Shown here piece by piece: positions 23,724-31,723 of a DNA stretch of 33,866 nucleotides. The notes beneath the pieces were generated by a model, which was not told the origin of the DNA, searched no databases, and worked only from the letters and a program-made list of their open reading frames with translations. Source of the stretch: Pseudomonadota bacterium. GTDB taxonomy: Bacteria; Desulfobacterota; Desulfobulbia; Desulfobulbales; Desulfocapsaceae. The DNA is taken from positions 1 through 33,866 of the forward strand of contig JAHJLI010000201.1 of assembly GCA_018821785.1 (NCBI GenBank), given 5' to 3'. The position numbers and the translations under genes are program-made. How positions within the stretch are numbered: the stretch's first letter is position 1; each line of letters begins with the position of its first letter.

Positions 23724-26714
23724 ATGATTTCCGATGTATCTGAATATATAGCCTCCCTAAAAAATTCCCCGAAATTCGGCCCTCAGGTTGTATGCCACAA
23801 GTCCTATAGCAAAAAGGACGCAGAATATGCCCGGGATTTTCCACCACTGGTCCCAACACTTAAAAAATGTCTTGCCGGCCTAGGGATACAACAGCTCTAC
23901 ACTCATCAAAGCCAGGCAATTGAAAGCATTTTGCGTGGGTTAGACGTAGTTGTTGCCACCCCTACAGCATCCGGCAAGAGCGTTATCTACAATCTTCCGG
24001 TATTAAACGACCTGTTCAGCGACACCCCTGGATATTCTTTGTATCTCTTTCCTCTCAAGGCCCTGGCTCATGATCAGTACAATATATTAATGAAATTGTT
24101 TTCACATCTCCCCGAAGAAATTCAAGAAAAGCATAAATATTTTGCCTCCCTTTTTGACGGAGATACTTCGGGCTATAAAAGAAGAAAAATTCGCGATCAT
24201 CATCCTCGGGTGCTTCTCACCAACCCTGAGATGCTCCACTTGTCCATGTTGCCATATCATCAAAACTGGCGAACATTTTTTGGCAACCTGCGTTATATCG
24301 TTATCGATGAAGTCCATAGTTATCGTGGTGTTCTTGGCAGCCACATGGCCTGGGTGATTCGCAGATTATTGCGTCTTGCCGCCCATTACGGAGGATCTCC
24401 GACTTTTATTCTGCTTTCAGCAACTATTGGTAATCCTGCGGAATTAGGCAGACAACTGCTTGCAAAACCAGTTTCGGTCATCTCTGAATCCGGAGCTCCC
24501 AGGGCCGAAAGAAGCATGCTCTTTGTTAATCCCTGGGACAGCGCCGCCTATACAGCAAGTCAGTTGCTGGAAGCGGCGATAAAACGTGGATTGCGAACCA
24601 TTGTTTATACCCAGTCCAGGAAAATGACCGAACTTATCAACCTGTGGACGGCACCGCGACTAGGAGAACTTGCCGCAAATCTGAGCGCATATCGAGCCGG
24701 TTTTTTGCCGGAAGAACGCCGCGAGATAGAACAAATGCTCTTTTCTGGTCAACTGCTGGGAGTCATCTCAACCTCAGCTCTTGAACTCGGTATCGATATT
24801 GGTGACTTGGATTTGTGTATTCTGGTGGGATATCCAGGTTCTATCATGGCAACCTTGCAACGGGGAGGGCGGGTAGGTAGAGGGATGAGAAATTCAGTGA
24901 CCATTCTCATTGGCCAGGAAGACGCCTTGGATCAGCATTTTATGAGACACCCGAAGGATTTTTTTACCAGATCTCCTGAGGCGGCTGTTTTAAATCCGAT
25001 GAATGTGTCAATCATGGAACAACATCTTCATTGCTGCGCTGCCGAAATGCCTTTGTCATCTTCGGAATATCTTCTGCAAAATCAGGCGATCAGAGAGAGT
25101 GTTATAAACCTTTGGCAATCTGGATCTCTCCTCCAAACCGCATCCGGCGACCAGTGGATTTCCTCTCGAAAATATCCACATCGCTATATCAGCCTGCGTG
25201 GTGGTGGAACGCAAATGGCCATAATCGATGGGGGAAACGGTGAAATAATTGGTGAGATTGATATTGGGCGAGGCTTGAAGGAGTGTCATCCCGGGGCAAT
25301 CTATCTGCATCGATCGACCACATGGGTTATTGAAAAATTAGATCTACAGGGTAACGAAGTTCTGGCACGCCGCGAAACACCCAAATATTTTACCCGACCG
25401 ATGACCGAGAAACGGACCGAAATTTTGGAAGTACTTGAGCAAAAGAAGAGCTACGGTGTCCAGGTTTTTTTCGGCAGGGTGAAGGTCACGGAAAAAGTTA
25501 CCGGATACCAGAAACGCAACAATCACACTCAAAAACTGATTGCCACAGTAGCCCTCGACTTGCCGGAGCAGATCATCGAAAGCGAAGGTTTGTGGGTTGA
25601 TATTCCACAGCAGGTGGTTGAGGTGTTAGAGCAGGAAAAATACCATTTCATGGGGGCGATTCACGCCCTGGAACATGTCATGATAGCCCTCTTCCCGCTA
25701 TTGGTTCTTTGCGACAGAAACGATATCGGCGGCATTTCCTGTCCCTTCCATGAGCAGACCGAAAATGCCTCAATTTTTATCTATGACGGCTACCCTGGAG
25801 GGGTAGGACTGGCAAGGGAGGCATTCCAGAAAATTGATGCCCTTCTCTTGCAATCCCAGCAGACTGTCATATCCTGCACCTGTGATACCGGCTGCCCTTC
25901 CTGCGTTCATTCACCGAAATGTGGTTCCGGCAACAGACCTATCGACAAGCAAGCCTGCCTTTTTCTTCTCAAGACACTGCTTCGAAAAACCAAAAACAAC
26001 CCAAATATAATTGGGGAGTCTCGGCCCCTCAAGAAAACACCAAGCCAAACAAGTAAAAATCTGCAACTCTTTCATCAGCAAAAATCGCAGGGACTGGCAG
26101 CTTTGCCTGAGAAATTCGGGGTTTTTGATCTTGAAACAATCCGCTCAGCAGAAGAAGTTGGGGGGTGGAATCAAGCTCACCGCATGGGTGTTTCCGTTGG
26201 GGTGGTGTTTGATTCGGAAATCAATGACTGCGTCACCTATCTCGAACACGAAATGGATCGCCTTGTGACACACCTCCAGTCGTTTGAACTGGTTGTTGGA
26301 TTCAATAACAAACGATTTGATAACATCGTATTGTCATCATATACCAACATAGACCTCAACAGTCTTCCTGCCCTTGATCTGCTGGAGGAGACGCACAATT
26401 ACCTGGGTTACCGATTAAGCCTCAATAGTCTTGCCCAACATACTTTGGGAAAAGCCAAAACAGCAGATGGGCTGCAGGCGCTTAAATGGTATAAAGAAGG
26501 AAGAATAGATCTTATACAGCGATATTGTCGAAGTGATGTTGAGATCACCAGGGATCTGCTTTATCATGCCCTCGAACAAGGGTTTTTGCTCTTTACCAAC
26601 AAAGCCAAGCAGAAAGTGCGACTCCCCCTTGCTTTGGAAAAAACCATTGCCAATATTCTTCATCAAGGCCAGAGAAGGGGACTAAAAATCCAGCCAGTTG
26701 TGCCACTGCTGTGA
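23724..26714 (+). CDS. MrfA-type DEAD/DEAH helicase fused to a DEDDy exonuclease domain
   Basis: A 996-residue protein. Residues about 50-410 form two RecA-like helicase domains: VVATPTASGKSVIYNLP (Walker A), IDEVHSYRG (DEVH box), FILLSATIGNP, STSALELGIDIGDLDLCILVGYPGS and QRGGRVGRG. Around 610-750 is a DUF1998-like region ending in a Cys cluster (CTCDTGCPSCVHSPKCG, about 715-731), the zinc site of MrfA/YprA. About 797-970 is an RNase H-like 3'-5' exonuclease: DLE at 802-804, NNKRFDN (Asp866) and YCRSD (Tyr934, Asp938), a DEDDy pattern. In Bacillus subtilis, MrfA and MrfB (helicase and exonuclease) are separate proteins that excise mitomycin C-type lesions. Here both activities seem to be one chain. 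The ATG has no obvious Shine-Dalgarno site. The 3' end overlaps the convergent SH3 gene. Confidence 0.88.
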   Translation: MISDVSEYIASLKNSPKFGPQVVCHKSYSKKDAEYARDFPPLVPTLKKCLAGLGIQQLYTHQSQAIESILRGLDVVVATPTASGKSVIYNLPVLNDLFSDTPGYSLYLFPLKALAHDQYNILMKLFSHLPEEIQEKHKYFASLFDGDTSGYKRRKIRDHHPRVLLTNPEMLHLSMLPYHQNWRTFFGNLRYIVIDEVHSYRGVLGSHMAWVIRRLLRLAAHYGGSPTFILLSATIGNPAELGRQLLAKPVSVISESGAPRAERSMLFVNPWDSAAYTASQLLEAAIKRGLRTIVYTQSRKMTELINLWTAPRLGELAANLSAYRAGFLPEERREIEQMLFSGQLLGVISTSALELGIDIGDLDLCILVGYPGSIMATLQRGGRVGRGMRNSVTILIGQEDALDQHFMRHPKDFFTRSPEAAVLNPMNVSIMEQHLHCCAAEMPLSSSEYLLQNQAIRESVINLWQSGSLLQTASGDQWISSRKYPHRYISLRGGGTQMAIIDGGNGEIIGEIDIGRGLKECHPGAIYLHRSTTWVIEKLDLQGNEVLARRETPKYFTRPMTEKRTEILEVLEQKKSYGVQVFFGRVKVTEKVTGYQKRNNHTQKLIATVALDLPEQIIESEGLWVDIPQQVVEVLEQEKYHFMGAIHALEHVMIALFPLLVLCDRNDIGGISCPFHEQTENASIFIYDGYPGGVGLAREAFQKIDALLLQSQQTVISCTCDTGCPSCVHSPKCGSGNRPIDKQACLFLLKTLLRKTKNNPNIIGESRPLKKTPSQTSKNLQLFHQQKSQGLAALPEKFGVFDLETIRSAEEVGGWNQAHRMGVSVGVVFDSEINDCVTYLEHEMDRLVTHLQSFELVVGFNNKRFDNIVLSSYTNIDLNSLPALDLLEETHNYLGYRLSLNSLAQHTLGKAKTADGLQALKWYKEGRIDLIQRYCRSDVEITRDLLYHALEQGFLLFTNKAKQKVRLPLALEKTIANILHQGQRRGLKIQPVVPLL

Positions 26715-27112
26715 CGTACCTGAGTCCAATTTTCTTTAGTCCCCAGTCTGGTCATTACAACCCCACGTTCAACATCAGCTAGAATGCTGCCATTTGTCGA
26801 TGGTTCAGAACGCATATTTATGCTGTTCTCAGAACTTACGATAACCGTATCACATTTTTTTACGATACTTTGGTGCACCCAGCCGGTATCTTCCTCAAAA
26901 TCACTTACTTTATACCACTCACCCTCTTTGCTGAGTACCTTGAGCGGATATCCCTGAAAAAGCTCCATGGAGGTAGGGTGGTTTTTCCCAGGACCCGTCT
27001 TGATGTTTGCATTGTCAGTAGTAATTGTTAAATAATCTGCAGCATGAACGGAAGAGAAAAAGAAAGTGCAGAACAACCCAAAAATAATAGCCTTTTTCAA
27101 TTTATTTTTCAT
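26663..27112 (-). CDS. Exported bacterial SH3-domain protein
   Basis: A 149-residue protein from the ATG at 27112; an ATG at 27127 would add five residues before the signal peptide. It has a Sec signal peptide (basic MKNKLKKA, hydrophobic IIFGLFCTFFFSS, AxA-like VHAADY). Two SH3b repeats follow: NANIKTGPGKNHPTSMELFQ...GWVHQSIV and NSINMRSEPSTNGSILADVE...GWIFSPLLW. Such domains usually bind peptidoglycan or other envelope targets; no catalytic domain is attached. The last 52 bases overlap the 3' end of the convergent helicase gene. LdcA, a peptidoglycan peptidase, lies just upstream on the same strand, suggesting a cell-wall context. Confidence 0.82.
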   Translation of the reverse strand: MKNKLKKAIIFGLFCTFFFSSVHAADYLTITTDNANIKTGPGKNHPTSMELFQGYPLKVLSKEGEWYKVSDFEEDTGWVHQSIVKKCDTVIVSSENSINMRSEPSTNGSILADVERGVVMTRLGTKENWTQVRHSSGTTGWIFSPLLWP

Positions 27113-27221
27113 ATGTTCAGAGGACATTGTTTTTATTTTTGTTGAGATTAATGAATATGTTACAGACCTTAAGCGCCATTCTTGTTATTCCTATAGCATG
27201 TATCCACGCTCAAGTCAAACA

Positions 27222-28169
27222 TCATATCACATATCGGGTGCGGGCTGTCGGAAAAAGGAGGCGCGTTTTCTCACTCTCCAGGCGAGCAAGGGCGCCTAAA
27301 GGTAAGGTTAGGTTTTTTTGACAGTGGCCGGAGGGGAAGTTGCCCCAGATCGAAAAATCTGCATGACAACAAAGTTCCAAAACCCTGTTCCAAATGGATT
27401 CCAGATAGCTGATATGCTGTGTACTGCCGTCAGGGTAAAGACCTGAAAATTCACCGAGAATAAGACCAGCAAGTCTGTCAAATTTGCCGGCAAGTGCGAG
27501 TTGAGTCAACATGCGATCAACTCTATACGCAGGCTCGTTTATATCCTCAAGAAAGACGATTTTATCATCCCAGGAAAAATCATAGGGTGTTCCGAGAATA
27601 CTGTTCAAACTTGCCATATTGCCTCCGACTAATGGAGCTGTCAAGGTCGGTCCGTTACGGAGAACATCGATTTTTTTTCCTTCCAGGGGTTCATCCCATC
27701 TGCCGGTAAGACAGAGAAAAAAACGTTCCCGCGTTGGCTTTGATGCATCTCCAAGCGAAGTTACAACCGGACCATGTAAAGATATTAAGCCGGTTTTTTG
27801 ATAAAGATAATTTTGCAATACGGTAATGTCTGAAAATCCGATTAACATTTTCGGATGGGCAGTTACCAGGGCAAGGTCGATTTTATCGATCATTCTCAGG
27901 CAACCGTAACCACCCCTCAGACAAATGAGAGCTTTTACCTCGGGGGCGCGAAGCAAACGGTTGAATTCGGAAGCGCGATTTTCATCACTATCTGCAAGAT
28001 ATTCCATGCCAGGCCAGAGATCCCTGGGATAGTTGACATTAAAACCCATTTCCCGGAGCACTGTGATGCCCCTGAAAAAGAGATTCGTGTCGGACAGCCG
28101 ACCGGACGGTGCGATTATCCCAATGGTGTCGCCTTTTTTTAGTGGTAGAGGTGATAGTGGGGACATCAT
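27222..28169 (-). CDS. ldcA: LD-carboxypeptidase (S66 peptidase)
   Basis: A 315-residue cytoplasmic LD-carboxypeptidase. It removes the terminal D-Ala from murein tetrapeptides during peptidoglycan recycling. The nucleophile Ser113 lies in IGFSDIT, following LRGGYGCLRMID. The triad Glu is in VFLEDINEPAYRVDRML, and the His in NFPSGHCQKNLTLPLG near the C-terminus. All S66 signatures are present. The start overlaps the coaX stop as ATGA, so the two are translationally coupled. Confidence 0.92.
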   Translation of the reverse strand: MMSPLSPLPLKKGDTIGIIAPSGRLSDTNLFFRGITVLREMGFNVNYPRDLWPGMEYLADSDENRASEFNRLLRAPEVKALICLRGGYGCLRMIDKIDLALVTAHPKMLIGFSDITVLQNYLYQKTGLISLHGPVVTSLGDASKPTRERFFLCLTGRWDEPLEGKKIDVLRNGPTLTAPLVGGNMASLNSILGTPYDFSWDDKIVFLEDINEPAYRVDRMLTQLALAGKFDRLAGLILGEFSGLYPDGSTQHISYLESIWNRVLELCCHADFSIWGNFPSGHCQKNLTLPLGALARLESEKTRLLFPTARTRYVI

Positions 28170-28966
28170 TTGCGCACTATTTTACGATAAATGATCGCCA
28201 GGCCCATGAGGGTCAACATAGGGTCTATCAAGTCAATGGTAGTTGCAAAAGGAGCAATCAATGAAGCCATACCACCAGTCGCCACTACCCGAAATTCATC
28301 GTCTTTTGATTGAACCATTTCCTTTTTAATACCTGATACCAGGCCGTCGATCATCGCACCGTAGCCATAAAGGATACCGCTTTTCATCGCCTTTATCGTC
28401 GATTTTCCGATTATCCGAGCCGGAGCATCAGAGACATCGATATGCGGGAGTTTAGCGGTTTTACTTGATAATGCTTCAAGAGAAATAGCAATACCCGGCA
28501 GAATGACGCCACCCATATATTCGCACTTCTCAGTTACACAGTCAAAGGTGATAGCGGTCCCGAAATCGATGACAATCTGTTTGCATGGTTTCAGATTCCA
28601 GGCGGCTATGGCATTAACCAGCCGGTCAGCACCAACCTCCTGCGGATTATCGAGCTGCACGGCGATGAGATTTTTTAAACGCTCGACGGCAATAACAATT
28701 ATTTCATGCTCAAGGTGGGTGGCAAAATGTTTCCGACAGCAGGCAACCCATGCCGTTTCAAGGGTAGGAACAACGCTCGCAATTATTATTCCGCGAATTT
28801 TCTCTTTGTGTATTCCTGCCATACCGAACAAGGTATGATAACGAATTGCCAATTCATCGGCGGTACTCTTGGCATCAGACTTCAAGCGCCATTGCCCGAC
28901 AAGTATATCATTTTCATACATGCCCGTAACGGTGTGTGAATTGCCGATATCGACGACTAAAAACAT
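28166..28966 (-). CDS. coaX: Type III pantothenate kinase
   Basis: CoaX phosphorylates pantothenate, the first step of CoA synthesis. It belongs to the acetate/sugar kinase (ASKHA) fold and is not inhibited by CoA in known members. I chose the ATG at 28966 (266 residues) because GGGTG lies 4 bases before it and the phosphate-binding VVDIGNSHT then begins at residue 4. An ATG at 28981 adds five residues. Further CoaX motifs are EVGADRLVNA (with the catalytic Asp), VIDFGTAITFD and GGVILPGI. Overlaps ldcA by ATGA and shares a divergent promoter region with cutA. Confidence 0.93.
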   Translation of the reverse strand: MFLVVDIGNSHTVTGMYENDILVGQWRLKSDAKSTADELAIRYHTLFGMAGIHKEKIRGIIIASVVPTLETAWVACCRKHFATHLEHEIIVIAVERLKNLIAVQLDNPQEVGADRLVNAIAAWNLKPCKQIVIDFGTAITFDCVTEKCEYMGGVILPGIAISLEALSSKTAKLPHIDVSDAPARIIGKSTIKAMKSGILYGYGAMIDGLVSGIKKEMVQSKDDEFRVVATGGMASLIAPFATTIDLIDPMLTLMGLAIIYRKIVRK

Positions 28967-29007
28967 AGTGCACCCAATCATAATTTCAAACGTTCAACTC
29001 TCTTTTA

Positions 29008-29035
29008 TTGGCAACGACCGACGAGGTATTATAAT
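29008..29035 (+). promoter_or_regulatory. Candidate promoter of cutA
   Basis: TTGGCA (29008-29013), 16-base spacer and a perfect TATAAT (29030-29035), with the start of transcription expected near 29042, about 45 bases before cutA. The -10 box overlaps that of the leftward promoter. Confidence 0.65.
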
Positions 29036-29059
29036 AGATGGCTAAAGAAAAGCATCCAA
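29031..29059 (-). promoter_or_regulatory. Candidate promoter of coaX-ldcA
   Basis: On the minus strand TTGGAT (29054-29059), 17-base spacer and TATTAT (29031-29036). It would drive coaX with a leader of about 55 bases. The -10 box overlaps the cutA -10 on the other strand. Confidence 0.5.
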
Positions 29060-29086
29060 AACAAACCTTAATCTGAGAACAATAAA

Positions 29087-29404
29087 ATGAATAATCTCCT
29101 TCTTATTACTACCACCATCGAACGCAAGGAAGATGCTGAACGAATTGCTACATTGCTGCTTGTGCGCAGGCTGGTTGCCTGTGCACAGATCTCAACGGCC
29201 ATTACCAGCATCTATAGATGGCGCGGCAAGGTTACTACAGCAAGCGAACTGGTCCTCAGCTTAAAAACTCTCCCTCAGCATTATACCCTGATTGAGCAAC
29301 TATTGCTCCAAGAGCACCCGTACGAAACCCCTGAAATAATTGCTCAAGAAATTCCCTTGGTAAGTAAAGCCTATAGTGACTGGGTTAAGCAGGAAGTGTT
29401 ATGA
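29087..29404 (+). CDS. cutA: CutA family divalent-cation tolerance protein
   Basis: A 105-residue CutA1 protein. These are trimeric, ferredoxin-like proteins named for divalent-metal tolerance in E. coli, though their direct role is unresolved. Family blocks are visible in order: LLLITTTIERKEDAERIATLLLVRRLVACAQI, SIYRWRGKVTTASELVLSLKT and HPYETPEIIAQEI. The stop overlaps the start of a small Cys-rich gene as ATGA. A promoter with a perfect -10 box lies about 50 bases upstream. Confidence 0.93.
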   Translation: MNNLLLITTTIERKEDAERIATLLLVRRLVACAQISTAITSIYRWRGKVTTASELVLSLKTLPQHYTLIEQLLLQEHPYETPEIIAQEIPLVSKAYSDWVKQEVL

Positions 29405-29610
29405 ATAATGAGGGAATCAGACCCCGAGGCTATAGAAAACGGAAATGCGGCGAGTATATTTGTCACTGCTGTAGACAGAAGCAAGAATTTTGTTGGAGTT
29501 GTCCGTGTGGATTCATGATCTGTAAAGAGTGCTTTGAGGAAAATAAGTGGGGAATCAGCAATGGACCAACCTGGATCTGCCCGGATTGTGAACGTATCAG
29601 AATGATGTGA
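29401..29610 (+). CDS. Tiny cysteine-rich (11 Cys) probable zinc protein, unknown function
   Basis: A 69-residue protein with 11 Cys, at positions 16, 21, 23, 24, 31, 34, 36, 41, 44, 60 and 63. The spacing (CxC, CxxC, CxC, CxxC, CxxC) suggests two or three zinc sites, in the manner of a zinc-ribbon or RING/PHD-like fold. The N-terminus is basic (RPRGYRKRK). There is no signal peptide. It overlaps cutA by 4 bases (ATGA), which supports it as a real gene and suggests a shared metal-linked role; that role is inference. I do not recognise the family. Confidence 0.72.
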   Translation: MNNEGIRPRGYRKRKCGEYICHCCRQKQEFCWSCPCGFMICKECFEENKWGISNGPTWICPDCERIRMM

Positions 29611-29728
29611 TTTTGTCAGTATTCATATTATTCCAGGAGATTCTCTGGCCAGGACCCGTATTTTTCACTGAAAATTACCTTTGGAGAATGACAAGGGGCG
29701 GCGACAGGAGAACACGCTTCCATCTTCA

Positions 29729-29751
29729 GCAACCCCACTCAACAGGGTTGC
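29729..29751 (+). repeat. Inverted repeat after the cutA unit
   Basis: GCAACCC / GGGTTGC, 7-bp stem with a 9-base loop, in the 210-base gap between the Cys-rich gene and parE. There is no proper T-tract, so it is a weak terminator candidate at best. The gap contains no other gene I can support. Confidence 0.35.
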
Positions 29752-29820
29752 GTCTTCCCTTGAAATACAATAAGATGCCGAGTTATCAATTTCTCCTTCT
29801 CTTTGGTGGATTATCATAAT

Positions 29821-31656
29821 ATGAACGTATCTTCAGCTACTTACGACGAAAGCAAGATTAAAACTCTCAGCTCGCTGGACCATATCCGCAAGCGTCCTGG
29901 GATGTACATCGGCCGTCTTGGTGATGGCTCTCATCATGATGACGGCATCTATATCCTCCTGAAAGAGGTGGTTGACAATGCGATCGATGAATTCATCATG
30001 GGGGCAGGGAAGCGGATTAACATCAACATCAACTCAACCGGCTATGTTACCGTACGAGATTTTGGCAGAGGTATACCTCTGGGTAAATTGATAGATTGTG
30101 TGTCAACTATCAATACCGGGGCAAAATACAACACTGATGTTTTTCAGTTTTCAGTAGGACTCAATGGTGTTGGCACAAAGGCCGTTAATGCCCTTTCTGA
30201 AGTCTTTATCGTAACTTCTTATCGTGATGGTAAATTTGCCACAGCAAAATTCAATGATGGAAAATTAATCGAAAAATCAGAGGGAGATACTGAGGAAAAA
30301 AATGGCACATTCATTGAGTTTATGCCATCAACCAAGATGTTTCCCGAATTTGCTTTCGATCCGGCCTTTGTTGAAAAACGATTATGGCGATATGCTTATC
30401 TCAACGCCGGTCTGAAAATTCATTTTGACAAAAAGATCTTTTACTCTGCCAACGGTTTGCTTGATCTCCTAGACAAAGAACTGGATGGAGCGCAGCTTTA
30501 TAAGCCCATCTATTACCGGGAGGCTACCATTGAATTTTCCTTTTCACATACCGACACCTTTAGTGACTGCTACTTCACTTTTGTCAACGGCACATACACC
30601 AGCGAAGGGGGCACTCACCTTTCTGCGTTTCGGGAGGGTATACTTAAAGGCATAAACGAATTTTCCGGAAAAAAATTTATCAATACAGATGTACGTGACG
30701 GCATAGTCGGAACCCTGGCGATCAAGATCAAGGATCCGGTCTTTGAATCACAAACTAAAAACAAACTTGGCAATACGGAAATACGGTCGTGGATAGCCGG
30801 AAAGGTCCGAGATGCGGTCTCCAGTGCCCTCTATAAAGACACCGAATCAGCACAAAAACTTATCGAAAAAATTCTCCGCAACGAAGACGTACGGAAAGAA
30901 TTGCAGAGTGTCCGCTCTGAAGCTCGTGCCAATGCCAAGAAAGTCGCTCTGAAAATAGATCAGCTGAAAGACTGTAAACACCACCCCTCAAAGGACAAGC
31001 CTTCACCGGAGGGGAGAGAAAGCATGATCTTTATTACCGAGGGGCAGTCGGCCGCCGGGTCCATTGTTTCTTCGAGAGACCCAATGACTCAAGCGGTCTT
31101 TTCGTTGAAAGGAAAACCACTCAACGTCTATGGCCAAAAAATGGCCATGCTCTACAAGAATGAAGAAATGTACGCCCTGATGAGGGCTCTCAATATCGAG
31201 GATTCGATTTCCAACTTAAGGTATGACAAGGTGATTTTAGCGACAGACGCAGATGTTGACGGCCTCCATATCAGAAATCTGCTCCTTACCTTTTTTCTCC
31301 ATTATTTCGAGCCATTAGTTAAACTCGGATATGTCTATATTCTGGAAACTCCGATTTTTCGTGTCCGCAACAAACAAGAGACCATTTACTGTTATTCCGA
31401 GCAGGAAAAACAGGCCGCCACACGCAAACTGCAGGGTGCCGGAAGTAAGAGCACTGTGGTTGAAACTACGCGTTTCAAGGGACTTGGAGAGATTTCCCCG
31501 AAAGAGTTTAAACAATTTATTGGACCAGATATTCGTCTTAAAAATGTAACTCTTGATTCTCTCAGTGAAGTCACCAAAGTACTTACTTTTTATATGGGAA
31601 AAAACACCCCAGTGCGACGAAAATACATCATGGATCATCTGATCCTCTCCAACTAA
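29821..31656 (+). CDS. parE: DNA topoisomerase IV subunit B (ParE), Bacteroidota-like type
   Basis: ATPase/TOPRIM subunit of a type IIA topoisomerase. 611 residues from the ATG at 29821; an in-frame TTG at 29803 is less likely. GHKL ATPase motifs: RKRPGMYIG, EVVDNAIDEF (with the catalytic Glu), RDFGRGIP and GLNGVGTKAVNAL. The TOPRIM domain has Glu407 in FITEGQSAAGS, where the usual EGDSA reads EGQSA, and DADVDG (about 476-481). Stretches such as SRDPMTQAVFSLKGKPLN, TPIFRVRNKQETIYCYS and RFKGLGEISPKEFK resemble Bacteroidota ParE more than E. coli ParE/GyrB. Lies 67 bases before parC. Confidence 0.9.
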   Translation: MNVSSATYDESKIKTLSSLDHIRKRPGMYIGRLGDGSHHDDGIYILLKEVVDNAIDEFIMGAGKRINININSTGYVTVRDFGRGIPLGKLIDCVSTINTGAKYNTDVFQFSVGLNGVGTKAVNALSEVFIVTSYRDGKFATAKFNDGKLIEKSEGDTEEKNGTFIEFMPSTKMFPEFAFDPAFVEKRLWRYAYLNAGLKIHFDKKIFYSANGLLDLLDKELDGAQLYKPIYYREATIEFSFSHTDTFSDCYFTFVNGTYTSEGGTHLSAFREGILKGINEFSGKKFINTDVRDGIVGTLAIKIKDPVFESQTKNKLGNTEIRSWIAGKVRDAVSSALYKDTESAQKLIEKILRNEDVRKELQSVRSEARANAKKVALKIDQLKDCKHHPSKDKPSPEGRESMIFITEGQSAAGSIVSSRDPMTQAVFSLKGKPLNVYGQKMAMLYKNEEMYALMRALNIEDSISNLRYDKVILATDADVDGLHIRNLLLTFFLHYFEPLVKLGYVYILETPIFRVRNKQETIYCYSEQEKQAATRKLQGAGSKSTVVETTRFKGLGEISPKEFKQFIGPDIRLKNVTLDSLSEVTKVLTFYMGKNTPVRRKYIMDHLILSN

Positions 31657-31723
31657 CTTTGAACTTTCCACCACGCCGTACACAAGCGGGATGGAAATAG
31701 CACACTGATCGCTCAGAAAAAAA

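Noticed and set aside
29607..29819. 70-residue plus-strand ORF starting at GTG
   Set aside because: It has no ribosome binding site, runs through the inverted repeat at 29729-29751 and shows no protein-like pattern. The region is better read as non-coding.
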